This document shows positions 26,467-35,439 of a stretch of DNA of 64,000 nucleotides, one piece after another (position 1 is the first letter of the stretch; every line of letters starts with the position of its first letter). The notes beneath the pieces are model-generated. The model did not search any database. It was not told where the DNA came from and saw only the letters and a program-made list of their open reading frames with translations. The stretch is from Yimella lutea (GTDB taxonomy: Bacteria; Actinomycetota; Actinomycetes; Actinomycetales; Dermatophilaceae). The stretch covers positions 1,860,001 through 1,924,000 of the forward strand of contig NZ_VFMO01000001.1 of NCBI RefSeq assembly GCF_006715095.1, given 5' to 3'. Position numbers and translations under genes: made by a program.

Positions 26467-28226
26467 GTTTCCTCCAGGTTGTAGGTTCCTCGCCACGACG
26501 CAATTGACGCCGCTACGTTCGGTGGGCTGCTTGGCTGGCGCCAGGATTCGAGAGAAGGATCGTGTGCGTTCGGGAACGGCATGGGAGCGTCCACCAGAGC
26601 ACGCGCCGGCAAGCTGACGGCTTCGCCAGTAACAATCGCCTCGCCGGTCCTGAGTGCTGGCAACACTGTGGCAAGGCCGGACACGCTATCGGGTAAGGCA
26701 GCTCTGATTTTCGCTTGATCCGCGGAGTTACTAAGCCTCAGCGCGATCAGAGTCCCTGCTTGGGCGAGCGCAGTGTCTGGAAGCTCGGAAGGGCGTTGCG
26801 TGACCAGCACCAATCCGACGCCGTACTTTCTGCCTTCACGAGCGATGCGATTAGCCGCCTTGCTGGCCATGTCTGCGGCGGTCGGTCCGAGGTAGCGGTG
26901 TGCTTCCTCCAGGACGATGAGAACGGGCCGTGACCGACCAATACCGGTCCCATTAGCCGGCGTGCGAACGGCTGTTTCAAATATCAGTGTGAGAATGACG
27001 CCGATTGCTAGTTCGCTAGCTTCATCGGGAACTCCACTGAAGTCAAGGATGGAAACTGGCTTCTCGCGCCCTAGCCAGTTGGCAACCTCGTCGATGAGGG
27101 GATCATCTCCGCGCGGATCGCCTGCCGGTTCTTGGAGGAAGGCGCGCCGCGGATCGAGAAGCCCGAGACGGAGCAACTCAGGAACAGCCCCATAGACGCC
27201 GTGGCTCGGACTCTTGAAAGGAGCCGCACCACCAGGGCCATAGGGCGCAAACTCCTTGGGCGTTAGCGTCTGTGGGTCACCCTCGCGCTCTACGATTGCC
27301 GTGGCCGCGTCGGTCTTGACCTCTCGGACCTCGTTGTTCTCGGCGTCGAGCTGGTGCCACACATTTCGTAGGTCGAAAGGAATCGGCGTGTCGGCAGTGA
27401 CGGAGGCAGCGTCGAGTTCGAGCCAGTCGGCTGCGGCGGCGAACGCGCGCCGCTCCTCGGTCACCAGTTCACGGAAGCGGCTCTGGACTGTGCCGCCGCC
27501 ATGTGTTCCTGCAAAGGCGTGAAGGATGTCCATCGCTGGAAGCGCCCAATAGGGAACACGAATGCCTCGGTCTCCAGCATCGAGTACCGAGCGAATGGAT
27601 GCTTGGGCGCTGAGCGCCTCGGCATACTCACCATGGGGGTCAATCACAACAATGTTGGCTGCATCCCACCCTCCTCGCGAGAATCCCTGGAGAAGTGAGG
27701 CGACACAGCTAGTCTTGCCTGCGCCGGTCGAGCCGACGATCGCCGCGTGGCGTGTCACGAATCGACTTGCGTCAAGGCACACCGGAACTTCTTCGGCAGC
27801 CGCGAGCCGCCCGAAACGCAAGAATCGTTCGTCGGGCGATGGGAACAGCGCGTGGAGGTCGTCGGGTGTGGCGAAGTGGACTGGATCGTCCAACCCTGGG
27901 TATGTCCCTACCCCTCGCTGAAAGTGTCCCGTTCCTCGGTCGATCTCTCCGAGCAACTCGATCTGAAGCCACCGTTCGCCGACTTGCACGGTGTCTGCTG
28001 GCTTGGTGGTTCCGCTCAGCTCGGCGATGCCGAGAAGGCTAACCTGTCCAACGAGGTCCACCAGTCCCTGAGGGACTCGCACGATCGAGCCGACTTGGCC
28101 GATGCGCTGTAGGCGACCGCGATAAATCGGTGCCGCGCCTGCCAGATCAGAGTCGAGAGCTACTGTGACTTGCGCTCCGAGGACGTGCCGAACCCGCCCG
28201 ATGCAAGTTGGGTCCTGTTCAGCCAT
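26463..28226 (-). CDS. herA: HerA-like ATPase of a SIR2-HerA defence system
   Basis: A 587-residue hexameric-helicase-type ATPase. An N-terminal HAS-barrel-like beta domain (about 5-130) precedes the P-loop GSTGAGKTS (about 162-170). The Walker B block is VLIVLEEAHRYLG, and the conserved GRKYGVGLVLVTQRPSELP follows it. HerA proteins form hexameric rings; with SIR2 partners they form the SIR2-HerA antiphage complex, where HerA assembles and activates the NAD-degrading SIR2. ATG 28226 is chosen because it overlaps the SIR2 stop by 8 nt; a longer open frame upstream is the SIR2 gene in another frame. The KTSC gene is coupled downstream. Confidence 0.88.
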   Translation of the reverse strand: MAEQDPTCIGRVRHVLGAQVTVALDSDLAGAAPIYRGRLQRIGQVGSIVRVPQGLVDLVGQVSLLGIAELSGTTKPADTVQVGERWLQIELLGEIDRGTGHFQRGVGTYPGLDDPVHFATPDDLHALFPSPDERFLRFGRLAAAEEVPVCLDASRFVTRHAAIVGSTGAGKTSCVASLLQGFSRGGWDAANIVVIDPHGEYAEALSAQASIRSVLDAGDRGIRVPYWALPAMDILHAFAGTHGGGTVQSRFRELVTEERRAFAAAADWLELDAASVTADTPIPFDLRNVWHQLDAENNEVREVKTDAATAIVEREGDPQTLTPKEFAPYGPGGAAPFKSPSHGVYGAVPELLRLGLLDPRRAFLQEPAGDPRGDDPLIDEVANWLGREKPVSILDFSGVPDEASELAIGVILTLIFETAVRTPANGTGIGRSRPVLIVLEEAHRYLGPTAADMASKAANRIAREGRKYGVGLVLVTQRPSELPDTALAQAGTLIALRLSNSADQAKIRAALPDSVSGLATVLPALRTGEAIVTGEAVSLPARALVDAPMPFPNAHDPSLESWRQPSSPPNVAASIASWRGTYNLEET

Positions 28227-29391
28227 TCGAAACCGCGGCTTTCGCAAGCAAGTCCGCGAGTCGGGACTCGAGTTCTCCGCGGGGCGGAGAACTCCGCGCC
28301 AAGAAATGAGTGAAGAACTCGAAGTCACCTAGCAGGAACTTGTCGCCATTCCATACGTCGGCGGGGATCGAATCTGGCTTCTTCCAGGGTTGCCGGATGC
28401 CTCCCAGTACTGCCTCGCCACGTGTCACGACTTGGACGTTTGGCGTCGTTGCCGCGAGGGCTGCTACTTCATCAGGGATCGCGGAGTAACAGAACACGAT
28501 GAACTCTGAACGTGGTCGTCGACGAGCCGCGTTGAAGATGGTCTCGTTCAGGTGTTGATCACCGAACGAGTACCCGGTGATCAGTGTCAAAGTTTCGGGT
28601 TCGTCGAGCGCACGGCGTAGCCGATCCTGGAGCACTAGGAATGGGACGCGGCGCGATTCATCGTACTTGGCATCCGACGGGTAGATCGCAGCCGGCTGGC
28701 CTCCTGGCGCCGGCATTCCGAGACGTACAACCGTGGGGTTCTCGTTCTCGCTCCAGACCCAGTGCACTGATCCGTGGAGTTTCCAGAGGCGGACGAGGAA
28801 CGCTGGAAGCGAAGCGCCCACTGATTGGACACCGCGCTCCGCGTCTCCGACGCCCTCCACAAGATCGCCTCGGAACTGAGCACGCAGGGTTCCCACGAAT
28901 CCGTCGAAGTATGGGACACCCAGTGCCTCTAGTCCTGTTTCGACGAGCAAGTCGTAGTTGACTGTGAATAGCTCAACTGGCCGGTGGTATTCCGCTCTGG
29001 CCGCCCAGGATGCCAACCGCCACATCGGCTCATACGTAACCGTTGCGGATGTCAGCTTGTCGATAATGAGTCGACAGATATCGACATCGAGCGCACCCGC
29101 CTGTTCCCCAGTCAGTCCGTCGACCGTGTCCTCGGATTCTTCGAGCAAGGTGGCGATGCGGCGTAGACGGCTGAGTACCTGCTCCAGATTGCGACCTGTC
29201 GCCAGGCGCTCGAAGGCGGTCAACTCGTCGCCTGTCAGGGCACCACGGACATGCTCAGTCAGGCCCGCGATGTCAGGCAGGCCGCATGCTTTTGACGCAC
29301 CTGCGCCGAGGAACACGCACACGTGACGCGAACGGGAGGCGAGCTTTTCGCTCAGCCCGTTCACGAACCCCACGACATCGTGTGCCGACAT
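28219..29391 (-). CDS. SIR2-domain NADase of a SIR2-HerA defence system
   Basis: A 390-residue SIR2-like protein. The NAD-binding fold is visible as VFLGAGASKACGLP (about 26-39), FTVNYDLLVE (TxNYD-type block), LWKLHGSVHW (catalytic His region) and ITGYSFGDQHLNE. Defence SIR2 proteins hydrolyse NAD+ on phage infection and cause abortive infection. The adjacent, overlapping herA makes the SIR2-HerA assignment strong. The C-terminal ~60 residues are helical and may contact HerA. It is 111 nt downstream of an unknown gene on the same strand that may share its transcript. Confidence 0.88.
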   Translation of the reverse strand: MSAHDVVGFVNGLSEKLASRSRHVCVFLGAGASKACGLPDIAGLTEHVRGALTGDELTAFERLATGRNLEQVLSRLRRIATLLEESEDTVDGLTGEQAGALDVDICRLIIDKLTSATVTYEPMWRLASWAARAEYHRPVELFTVNYDLLVETGLEALGVPYFDGFVGTLRAQFRGDLVEGVGDAERGVQSVGASLPAFLVRLWKLHGSVHWVWSENENPTVVRLGMPAPGGQPAAIYPSDAKYDESRRVPFLVLQDRLRRALDEPETLTLITGYSFGDQHLNETIFNAARRRPRSEFIVFCYSAIPDEVAALAATTPNVQVVTRGEAVLGGIRQPWKKPDSIPADVWNGDKFLLGDFEFFTHFLARSSPPRGELESRLADLLAKAAVSNG

Positions 29392-29502
29392 GGTTCAAGA
29401 TTACGCTGGCGTATGCCCATCCTGGTCGCGTCGGAGACACGCGTGTCTTCCGATGTCAGACCTAGCGCGGCTTCGCCTGGTCTTCTGCACCTGGTGCGAG
29501 GG

Positions 29503-30210
29503 CTACTGCCGGCCTACGGAGTCGGGATGTACTTCGAAGCCGAATACTCCACCAGTCTCCCCCAGCGCGTGGTTGCGTCCGCAGACAGCGACTCCGGCCC
29601 AGAGACGCTCGATCGCCGTTGCGATGCGCTCATGGAGAGCGTGGATGAACTTGTCCCAGGCATCGTTGTCGCCCAAGTCGCTCATCGCCTGCTGGTAGAG
29701 CGTTGCGACCGTGGAGTCAGCGAGCGCGGCTTGTTCGATGTTCTGCCATGCGTCGTCGGGGCTCACCGGTTGCTGGGCGTCGCCCAACTCATCGAGGTAG
29801 TAGAACCGCCCCATGCGTCCGTACATGTCCAGCGCCTCGATGATCGGTAGAACGACAGTGTCGTTGTCGACCTCGGCGAGGAGACCGCGAACGTACTCGC
29901 TCTTGTCCGCAGTACGTACTCGCAGCTCGTTCATCACCGTGGTGTGCATAGCGACGAGCTTGTGTCCCTGCTTTTGCATCTCGGTCTTGGTGGGCCACTT
30001 GTGGTCAAGATCTAGGGCGATGAGCCCAAGGGTGAGTTTGTACAGCTTCTCCACGCCGATCGACAGCATGGTCAGGATCGGGTCGCGGGTCGTGTCGATG
30101 AACGCGCCCGTGCGGATGACTCGGATGCCGTAGGCGAGCAGGTTCCGCGTCGAGGTCATCTCCGCGAGCAGAGCAAACCCCTGCTGCCGGTCCAAGCCCA
30201 CAATTGCCAC
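29503..30210 (-). CDS. Unknown all-helical protein in the defence island
   Basis: A 235-residue soluble protein, not recognised. It appears mostly helical, with a conserved-looking core LSIGVEKLYKLTLGLI (about 50-65) followed by KQGHKLVAMH (about 80-89). This G-x-EK-x2-K and GH-K arrangement recalls HEPN/AbiV-like helical nucleases, but I cannot confirm an R-x4-6-H catalytic pair. GTG 30210 is the assigned start; internal ATGs exist at about residue 18. It lies 67 nt after a large unknown gene and 111 nt before the SIR2 gene, same strand, so it may form an operon with either. Confidence 0.6.
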   Translation of the reverse strand: MAIVGLDRQQGFALLAEMTSTRNLLAYGIRVIRTGAFIDTTRDPILTMLSIGVEKLYKLTLGLIALDLDHKWPTKTEMQKQGHKLVAMHTTVMNELRVRTADKSEYVRGLLAEVDNDTVVLPIIEALDMYGRMGRFYYLDELGDAQQPVSPDDAWQNIEQAALADSTVATLYQQAMSDLGDNDAWDKFIHALHERIATAIERLWAGVAVCGRNHALGETGGVFGFEVHPDSVGRQ

Positions 30211-30277
30211 GGTCTCAGGCTAACGACGTGGACGGACAGCATCCGTCGCACGAGGCCGAGGAGACGCCCTTTGCCGG

Positions 30278-31891
30278 TCAGGAGCTGAAGCTCTCTTCGT
30301 CGATGCCGATCAGGTCCCACGACCTGGTGACCACGAGGTCCTCATCGCCAGAGACCTCAACAAGGCCGGGAACCCACGCCAAGAACTGTTCACCGTCGGG
30401 CGGCTCCATCCGGAAGGTCTTGGCGTTAGGTCCCGAATCGGGAGCGACCCCGGTCTCGGTCGCTGTCATGGCTGGGTGACGCATGACGGTCTGCGGTGTG
30501 GGGACCTCTGCGCCGCCGACGTTCAGCGTTCCAGCGGCGGCGACCACTACCTGTGGAGGGTTGCCCTCTGGAGCTGTGACTGTGATCGGGTGACGCATCG
30601 CGTGGACGATCTGGCCCTCCAGCAGCAGCCGAGCGCGACGTAGTCTGACACGGTCGTGGTCGTCAAAGCGGCCGTTGCAGGGTTCGAGTGCTTGCCTAAC
30701 GAGACGCTCGATCGTGACGATGTCCTCGACCGTCTCCGCAAGAACCTCCAGTTCTCGCCGCTCCTCTGCGGAGAAGGTGGGCGGCCCAAGGGACAGCAGT
30801 TCGCTCCCTCCGACCTCGAAGGCCATCGCAGACGTGCGGTGGAACTCAAGCATGAGGCGCGTCGATGCGAACTTGAGGTCGTTGGTGGAGTCGAATGCTT
30901 CCCACCCTCGGAAGTGGGCGTCGGTCATCCGTTCGCCCTGAATGTCGAAGGAGAACTTGAACATGACGCTGCCCGCGACCAGCACATCCCATTCAGCAGA
31001 GTTGGCGTCGGGCGTGCGCCGCGCGACGGCTGCATCGTAGGTCGCGGTGACGTCGCCGTTGTCGTCACGGAGCACGACACGGACATGGTTGGCCGGGTCC
31101 TGTCTGAGCAGTTCCGTGACGGTGAAGGCGGTCCATTCCTCGGTCAGCTCTAAGGAGTCGCGCATGTCCGGCATCTCACTACCCAAAGGCGCAACGAATG
31201 CCCTTGCCTCCTCAACCAGTTCGGACGCGCCGACGCTCACATCGTCCTCCCACGCCGAGTCATCCACGGCGAGCAACCGTGCGTCTCTCAGGGACTCGAC
31301 TAACTGCATGGTAGCTACCGTCAGAGCAGCCATGTGAGAGAACACGCGGACGGCCGCGGCGTATCGCTCGCGGAGGGAGAACGCCAGTGCTTGCCGCTTC
31401 GGTCCTTGGGCGTCGGCGTGGACGAGGTCGGCGTACAGCCACGCGGCGGCGAGTTGTGTGTCCGAGACCATACTGGTCGCCTCGGTCCCGTCGATACGGG
31501 CCGACTGCACTGAATACGCTTGAATCTGGGTTCCCTGGATCTCGGAGGCGTCCCAGGCACGCCGGAGATCGCGCAGGCGAGCACGAAGCGCGTCTTCCAC
31601 GTCTGCTTCGCCGATGAGACGCTCGATCGCATCGAAGACCTTCACGTAGTAGACGGGCTCGGACTTTACCGTCAAGGGTCTGACTCTCGAGGCCAACGAC
31701 TCGAAGACCTCCTCGTCAGCAGGGAGGCGCCGCGTGATCGTCATTTGACCGGCCAGGTCGAGGTGCCCGTCGAAGCTGCCGTGCGCGTGCCGCAGCAACT
31801 CGTCCCAGTCCTGGACGATCGAGTGCGCATGCACCCGCCGCGCACGCAGGACGAACCGCCGCAGCGTCTCGCGATCTTTCATTCCCGCCAT
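30278..31891 (-). CDS. Unknown 537-residue protein in the defence island
   Basis: Not recognised. The N-terminal third is helical and charged (KDRETLRRFVLRARRVHAHS). The middle contains predicted strands around TAFTVTELLRQDP, VRVVLRDDNGD and SVMFKFSFDIQGER, a helical segment (EERRELEVLAETVEDIVTIERLV), and a C-terminal beta-rich part (about 430-537). No P-loop, zinc site or membrane segment is obvious. It starts at ATG 31891 or 31882 (both possible; a weak GCGGGA adjoins the second). It lies between the Qat remnant and the SIR2-HerA operon, upstream of the 235-residue unknown gene, which suggests a two-gene module. Confidence 0.62.
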   Translation of the reverse strand: MAGMKDRETLRRFVLRARRVHAHSIVQDWDELLRHAHGSFDGHLDLAGQMTITRRLPADEEVFESLASRVRPLTVKSEPVYYVKVFDAIERLIGEADVEDALRARLRDLRRAWDASEIQGTQIQAYSVQSARIDGTEATSMVSDTQLAAAWLYADLVHADAQGPKRQALAFSLRERYAAAVRVFSHMAALTVATMQLVESLRDARLLAVDDSAWEDDVSVGASELVEEARAFVAPLGSEMPDMRDSLELTEEWTAFTVTELLRQDPANHVRVVLRDDNGDVTATYDAAVARRTPDANSAEWDVLVAGSVMFKFSFDIQGERMTDAHFRGWEAFDSTNDLKFASTRLMLEFHRTSAMAFEVGGSELLSLGPPTFSAEERRELEVLAETVEDIVTIERLVRQALEPCNGRFDDHDRVRLRRARLLLEGQIVHAMRHPITVTAPEGNPPQVVVAAAGTLNVGGAEVPTPQTVMRHPAMTATETGVAPDSGPNAKTFRMEPPDGEQFLAWVPGLVEVSGDEDLVVTRSWDLIGIDEESFSS

Positions 31892-32353
31892 TCTGTCAAT
31901 TGTCGCTGTCCACCAGTGTTCCTGGCAGGATCAGGAGCGTTGAGTCCGATCATCTCAGGGGAAGGCGAGGGGACGTCTACCGAGATAGGGGCTGGGGCAC
32001 CTCCCATCCGGGAGCGCTCGTTCGTTCCCGGGTCCGACCGTGACACCCGGCTGGCGGCGCGTGCCCGCCTGCGACGATTGAACATTCGCGCGAGCGGTCT
32101 GGATCCCGCTCCGAGCCGAAGCTGACAGGTCGCGGCCGCGGTCACAGCGAACGTGCGACTCGCGCTGACCCGATGCGCCTGGAGCGTTTCTGCTCGGGCC
32201 GCGCGTTCGGGCAAGGCCATCCCCCGGTCGTATGCGGTCTCAGCCGGGCGGCACTTTGCTGGGCGTGACTTATAGCTGAAGCGGACTCAGCCAAGTTTCA
32301 CTAGACGGAGTTCACGCTGACTGTCCGCCGTTCACGCGCGACAGCCCCTGGCG
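31892..32353. other. Gap between unknown gene and QatD
   Basis: No gene can be supported. A plus-strand open stretch ending at 32125 (with GSDRDTRLAARARLRRLNIR near its end) looks somewhat protein-like but has no credible start and overlaps the unknown gene antisense. Confidence 0.5.
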
Positions 32354-33109
32354 CTATAGGTACATGAGAGTGTCAGCGACTACCTCAGGCAGCCGTTCGA
32401 TGGCTCCGGATTGTTCACTCAAGGTCCGAAGGTTCCACCAGGTTCGTGCGCGGACTTCTTCGGGCGTTTTGTTCCAGATCTGACCCAACAGCGTTTCTGT
32501 GCTTTGTATGTCGGCGGGGCGGCGGGCGCGGACCTTTCGGGCAGGAAAGTCCGTCTCGCACAGGATCCGCTCGGGGGGCAGCAGCCGGATCTGGTCTTCG
32601 GGCATCGCGGCGTTGATTGAGAAGTAGGCATCGGCCTCGATCGCGCGTCTGATATCCGTGGCATCACCGTTGAACCAATGCAGGATCGCTCCGCGCACGT
32701 TGGCGTTATGAAGGTGCTCTACAACTTCGGTCGCAGCGCCGCTGCTATGGACGGAGACGAGCACCGGTTCGCTGCGAACGATGCTCAGTACCTCGTTGAA
32801 TATCGTGCGCTGCCCCACCATGTCGCCGGCACGGCGGTCGAGACCGATTTCCCCGACTAGCGCGAAAGAAGCAAGGAGATGGGTGAACTGCTTCGGGTCC
32901 CACGCTTCGCGCGCTACCGCTACGCCGGGATGGACGCCGATACCCCAGACAAGTGTCGAGTCCCGCCTGTTCTTAACTTGGCGGGCTTCGTGCAGGCTCC
33001 GGGTCATCGCGAACACCACCGACTGTCCGAGCGCCGCGATCTGTGCCGGCGTGACGTCCGGCGCGATGTGGGCGTGGGCGTCTAGGGCGGGGAGAGCAGA
33101 GCCGATCAC
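32354..33109 (-). CDS. qatD: TatD-family nuclease/hydrolase, QatD-like
   Basis: A 251-residue TatD-type metal-dependent hydrolase. The metal ligands are visible in order: LDAHAHI (H-x-H), LVGEIGLDRR (Glu), VSVHSSG (His), ILHWFNGD (His) and LCETDFPA (Asp). In the Qat antiphage system, QatD is a TatD-like nuclease encoded after the QueC-like QatC, as here. GTG 33109 overlaps the qatC stop (GTGA). Shorter than housekeeping TatD at its N-terminus but all ligands remain, so it may still be active even though the qat locus is incomplete. Confidence 0.78.
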   Translation of the reverse strand: MIGSALPALDAHAHIAPDVTPAQIAALGQSVVFAMTRSLHEARQVKNRRDSTLVWGIGVHPGVAVAREAWDPKQFTHLLASFALVGEIGLDRRAGDMVGQRTIFNEVLSIVRSEPVLVSVHSSGAATEVVEHLHNANVRGAILHWFNGDATDIRRAIEADAYFSINAAMPEDQIRLLPPERILCETDFPARKVRARRPADIQSTETLLGQIWNKTPEEVRARTWWNLRTLSEQSGAIERLPEVVADTLMYL

Positions 33110-34386
33110 GTCAGGTCCACGTTCCCGAGTTCGGCAAGACCTCGGCGGGCGAGTTCGCTGATTTCGTCCGGGTCGGCATCTGGGGGCCAGGTGCCCGCGT
33201 CGATCGCGTCGTCGTCGATACCACGGGTTGTCGCGTATGAGATGGCGGCACGGTCGCTGTAGCGCCTTTCAAGGAGTTCGAGCCGCGCATCTCCAGTGAA
33301 TTCGTTGGACAGGTAAATGGTCGAGTCTTCGATGCCAGCCGCGATAAATGCACCTCGACGGGTGACACATGTGTAGCAGAGGCCGCAGTTGAGGGTGGAG
33401 TCTCCGCCCTTAATTCGCGCGCCGTCGAGTTTGCTGCAGGAGACTGTGAATCCAGCGATACGATCCCAGCCGCTCGCTGGGTGCCTGTCGGCAACGAGCC
33501 GCATCTCCTCCCCCTTGGTGTTGGCGGCGAACGGATTGGTCACGGCGAGCGACAAATCGAGACTTTGGAGGAGCGTATTGATGCGATAGAAAGTCTCGGG
33601 ATGAGTGGAACGAGTCGAGAGCGCACCGGCGCGATTGGGGTGCAGTGGGAGGTTGAGGCTGGTGAATCCGTTCTCCGGCACGAAGAGCTTCGAGGCGCCA
33701 CGGCTTGCAGCAACGGCGGCCCCGAGCGCGACGAAGAGCAAGGAGCGGCTGCGGCTGGAGCTTTCCTTCTTGGCTGCGACTTGCGTGAACTCGATCTGCG
33801 TGTAGGACGGCGGTGGAGTGTGGGTCTCCTGTAGCCAGCTGTGGATGGTGTTCTGGGCCCGGCGTACGGCGGTGGCGGTGTCGTAGTGGCCCACGAATAG
33901 CGGAGGCTCACTCAGGGTGGAGAGCAGGTGCAAAGCTCCGAGGTAGGAGTCGAGGCCTCCGCTGAGGAGCGCGACAGACTGCGCCGTTTCAGAGGTGTCT
34001 GCTACCGGGTCATTCGGGGTGGTGGGGTCCTGGACGAGCTGGAGTTCCCAGGTGTCGCCGGTGAGCCAGAAAAGTAGCTGAGCGAGCTGGTTGATTGCAT
34101 CGCCCTCCCACGGCTCGGGATCGGCCACCTCCACAGCGAGATGAAGTCGCCGGGTGAAGGCGCTCGGCCTGCCGGAGAGCCGGTCGACGAGGTAGGCACC
34201 GCCGGCGATACGGACCAGATCGATCGCTTGCGTTGGGAGTGATCCCAGAGAGGACAGCCACCAGCCGATGGCGCTCTTGACCGTGTCTGTCTTACCGGGG
34301 GCGGTGGGCCACCGTAGATGGTGATGATCTTCCGGGGGCTGGGTGGTGGAGGCCTCGCCGGAGACGTAGAAGTGTGTGAGTGGCAT
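33106..34386 (-). CDS. qatC: QueC-like protein of a Qat-type system, QatC-like
   Basis: A 426-residue protein with a QueC/PP-loop core. The ATP-binding motif LLSGGLDSYLGALHL is at about 140-154, and the QueC-type zinc Cys cluster CSKLDGA then NCGLCYTC is near 325-350. The N-terminal ~130 residues are specific to the defence type. QatC resembles the enzyme making 7-cyano-7-deazaguanine, and in Qat systems it acts with QatB. No other queuosine genes are present, which argues against a tRNA-modification role. It is coupled to qatD and starts 5 nt after the qatB remnant. Confidence 0.78.
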   Translation of the reverse strand: MPLTHFYVSGEASTTQPPEDHHHLRWPTAPGKTDTVKSAIGWWLSSLGSLPTQAIDLVRIAGGAYLVDRLSGRPSAFTRRLHLAVEVADPEPWEGDAINQLAQLLFWLTGDTWELQLVQDPTTPNDPVADTSETAQSVALLSGGLDSYLGALHLLSTLSEPPLFVGHYDTATAVRRAQNTIHSWLQETHTPPPSYTQIEFTQVAAKKESSSRSRSLLFVALGAAVAASRGASKLFVPENGFTSLNLPLHPNRAGALSTRSTHPETFYRINTLLQSLDLSLAVTNPFAANTKGEEMRLVADRHPASGWDRIAGFTVSCSKLDGARIKGGDSTLNCGLCYTCVTRRGAFIAAGIEDSTIYLSNEFTGDARLELLERRYSDRAAISYATTRGIDDDAIDAGTWPPDADPDEISELARRGLAELGNVDLT

Positions 34387-34391
34387 GTGGT

Positions 34392-34670
34392 CTACCTCGC
34401 CCTCAGAACGCGCACGGCTCGTTGGGCGAGATCAGCAGCTGCCTGATGGAGGGCGTTCGCTGAGAGCGCGGGGTTCACATCGATGTCGAGGGCACGGACC
34501 TTCGCGTCGATCCAGCCGCGCAGCATGCGCTCGCGCACGACTGCCTCGTTACCGTCGAGCGTTCCGTTGGTGATCTGGTCTTGGAGTTCAACGAGTCCCA
34601 GCTGGAAGATGTACGCGCTGACGAAGCCCTTGATTGCCTCGGTAGCCGTCGGAGGCTCGCCTTCGATCGA
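34392..34670 (-). pseudogene. QatB-like C-terminal fragment, N-terminus lost
   Basis: About 90 residues are protein-like on this strand: EAIKGFVSAYIFQLGLVELQ then ERMLRGWIDAKVRALDID and a helical end (LAQRAVRVLRAR). Upstream of about 34670 the frame is only the antisense of a VirB4 fragment. Position directly before QatC suggests this is the end of QatB; the missing 5' part would also have carried QatA. I recognise it by context more than by sequence. Confidence 0.5.
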
Positions 34671-35439
34671 CACCGCCCTGGCCGGGGCGGTGCGCGATGC
34701 GGACGTGCCGATCCTGCCGATGGTGGTCGAGCGGCTGCTGCGCCCCGACCCTGCCGACGACCCGGACGGCCGGCTCACCGAGGACGGCCGCCAGGTCGGC
34801 CACGCGCTGCGCCGGTTGGTGGCCGGGGACCTGGCCGGTCTGTTCGACGGCCCGAGCACGGTCAGGTTCGACCCGTCGCTGCCGATGGTCAGTCTCGACC
34901 TTTCGCGCGTCACCGAGAACAGCACGCTGGTTTCGGTGCTGATGACCTGCTCATCGGCATGGATGGAAGCCGCACTGCTCGACCCCAACGGCGGCCGCAG
35001 ATGGGTCGTCTACGACGAGGCATGGCGGCTCATGTCCCACCCGGCGCTCCTGCGCAGGATGGACGCGCACTGGCGGCTCGCCAGACATTACGGGCTGGCG
35101 AACCTGCTCGTGTTCCACAAGCTCACCGACTTGGAAAATGTCGGCGATGCAGGGTCGGCGAACCGGGCGCTGGCGAACAGCCTGCTGGCGAACGCGGAGA
35201 CCAGGATCGTCTACCGGCAGGAGACCGATCAGCTCGGCCCTACCGCCGTCGCGCTCGGGCTGACCGGCGCCGAACGCCGCCTGCTGCCCGGACTCGGCAC
35301 CGGACAAGGGCTCTGGCGGATCAAGGACCGGGCGTTCGTGGTGCAGCACCAGCTCCACCCCGCCGAGCTCGCCGCCTTCGACACCACCGCCCGCATGACC
35401 AGCAACACCCAGGATCATGCGCGGGCCTTCATGAACTGA
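34671..35439 (+). pseudogene. VirB4/TraC-type conjugation ATPase, C-terminal fragment
   Basis: From about 34671 the plus strand reads as the C-terminal half of a VirB4-type ATPase: VSLDLSRVTENSTLVSVLM, the Walker B block RRWVVYDEAWRLM, HYGLANLLVFHKLTDLENVGD (motor arginine/sensor region) and QGLWRIKDRAFVVQHQL. The N-terminal half with the P-loop is missing and there is no start codon. The cut lies exactly where the QatB-like fragment begins on the other strand. Its 3' end overlaps the convergent HNH-like gene by 25 nt. It is a relic of the element's transfer module. Confidence 0.8.

Noticed and set aside
31520-32125. Plus-strand frame beyond the 537-residue gene
   Set aside because: Mostly antisense to that gene, with no credible start and no family, though its last 60 residues look protein-like.
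33106-34386. Queuosine biosynthesis gene queC
   Set aside because: No queD/E/F neighbours, an extra N-terminal domain, and coupling to a TatD-like gene fit a Qat defence protein better.
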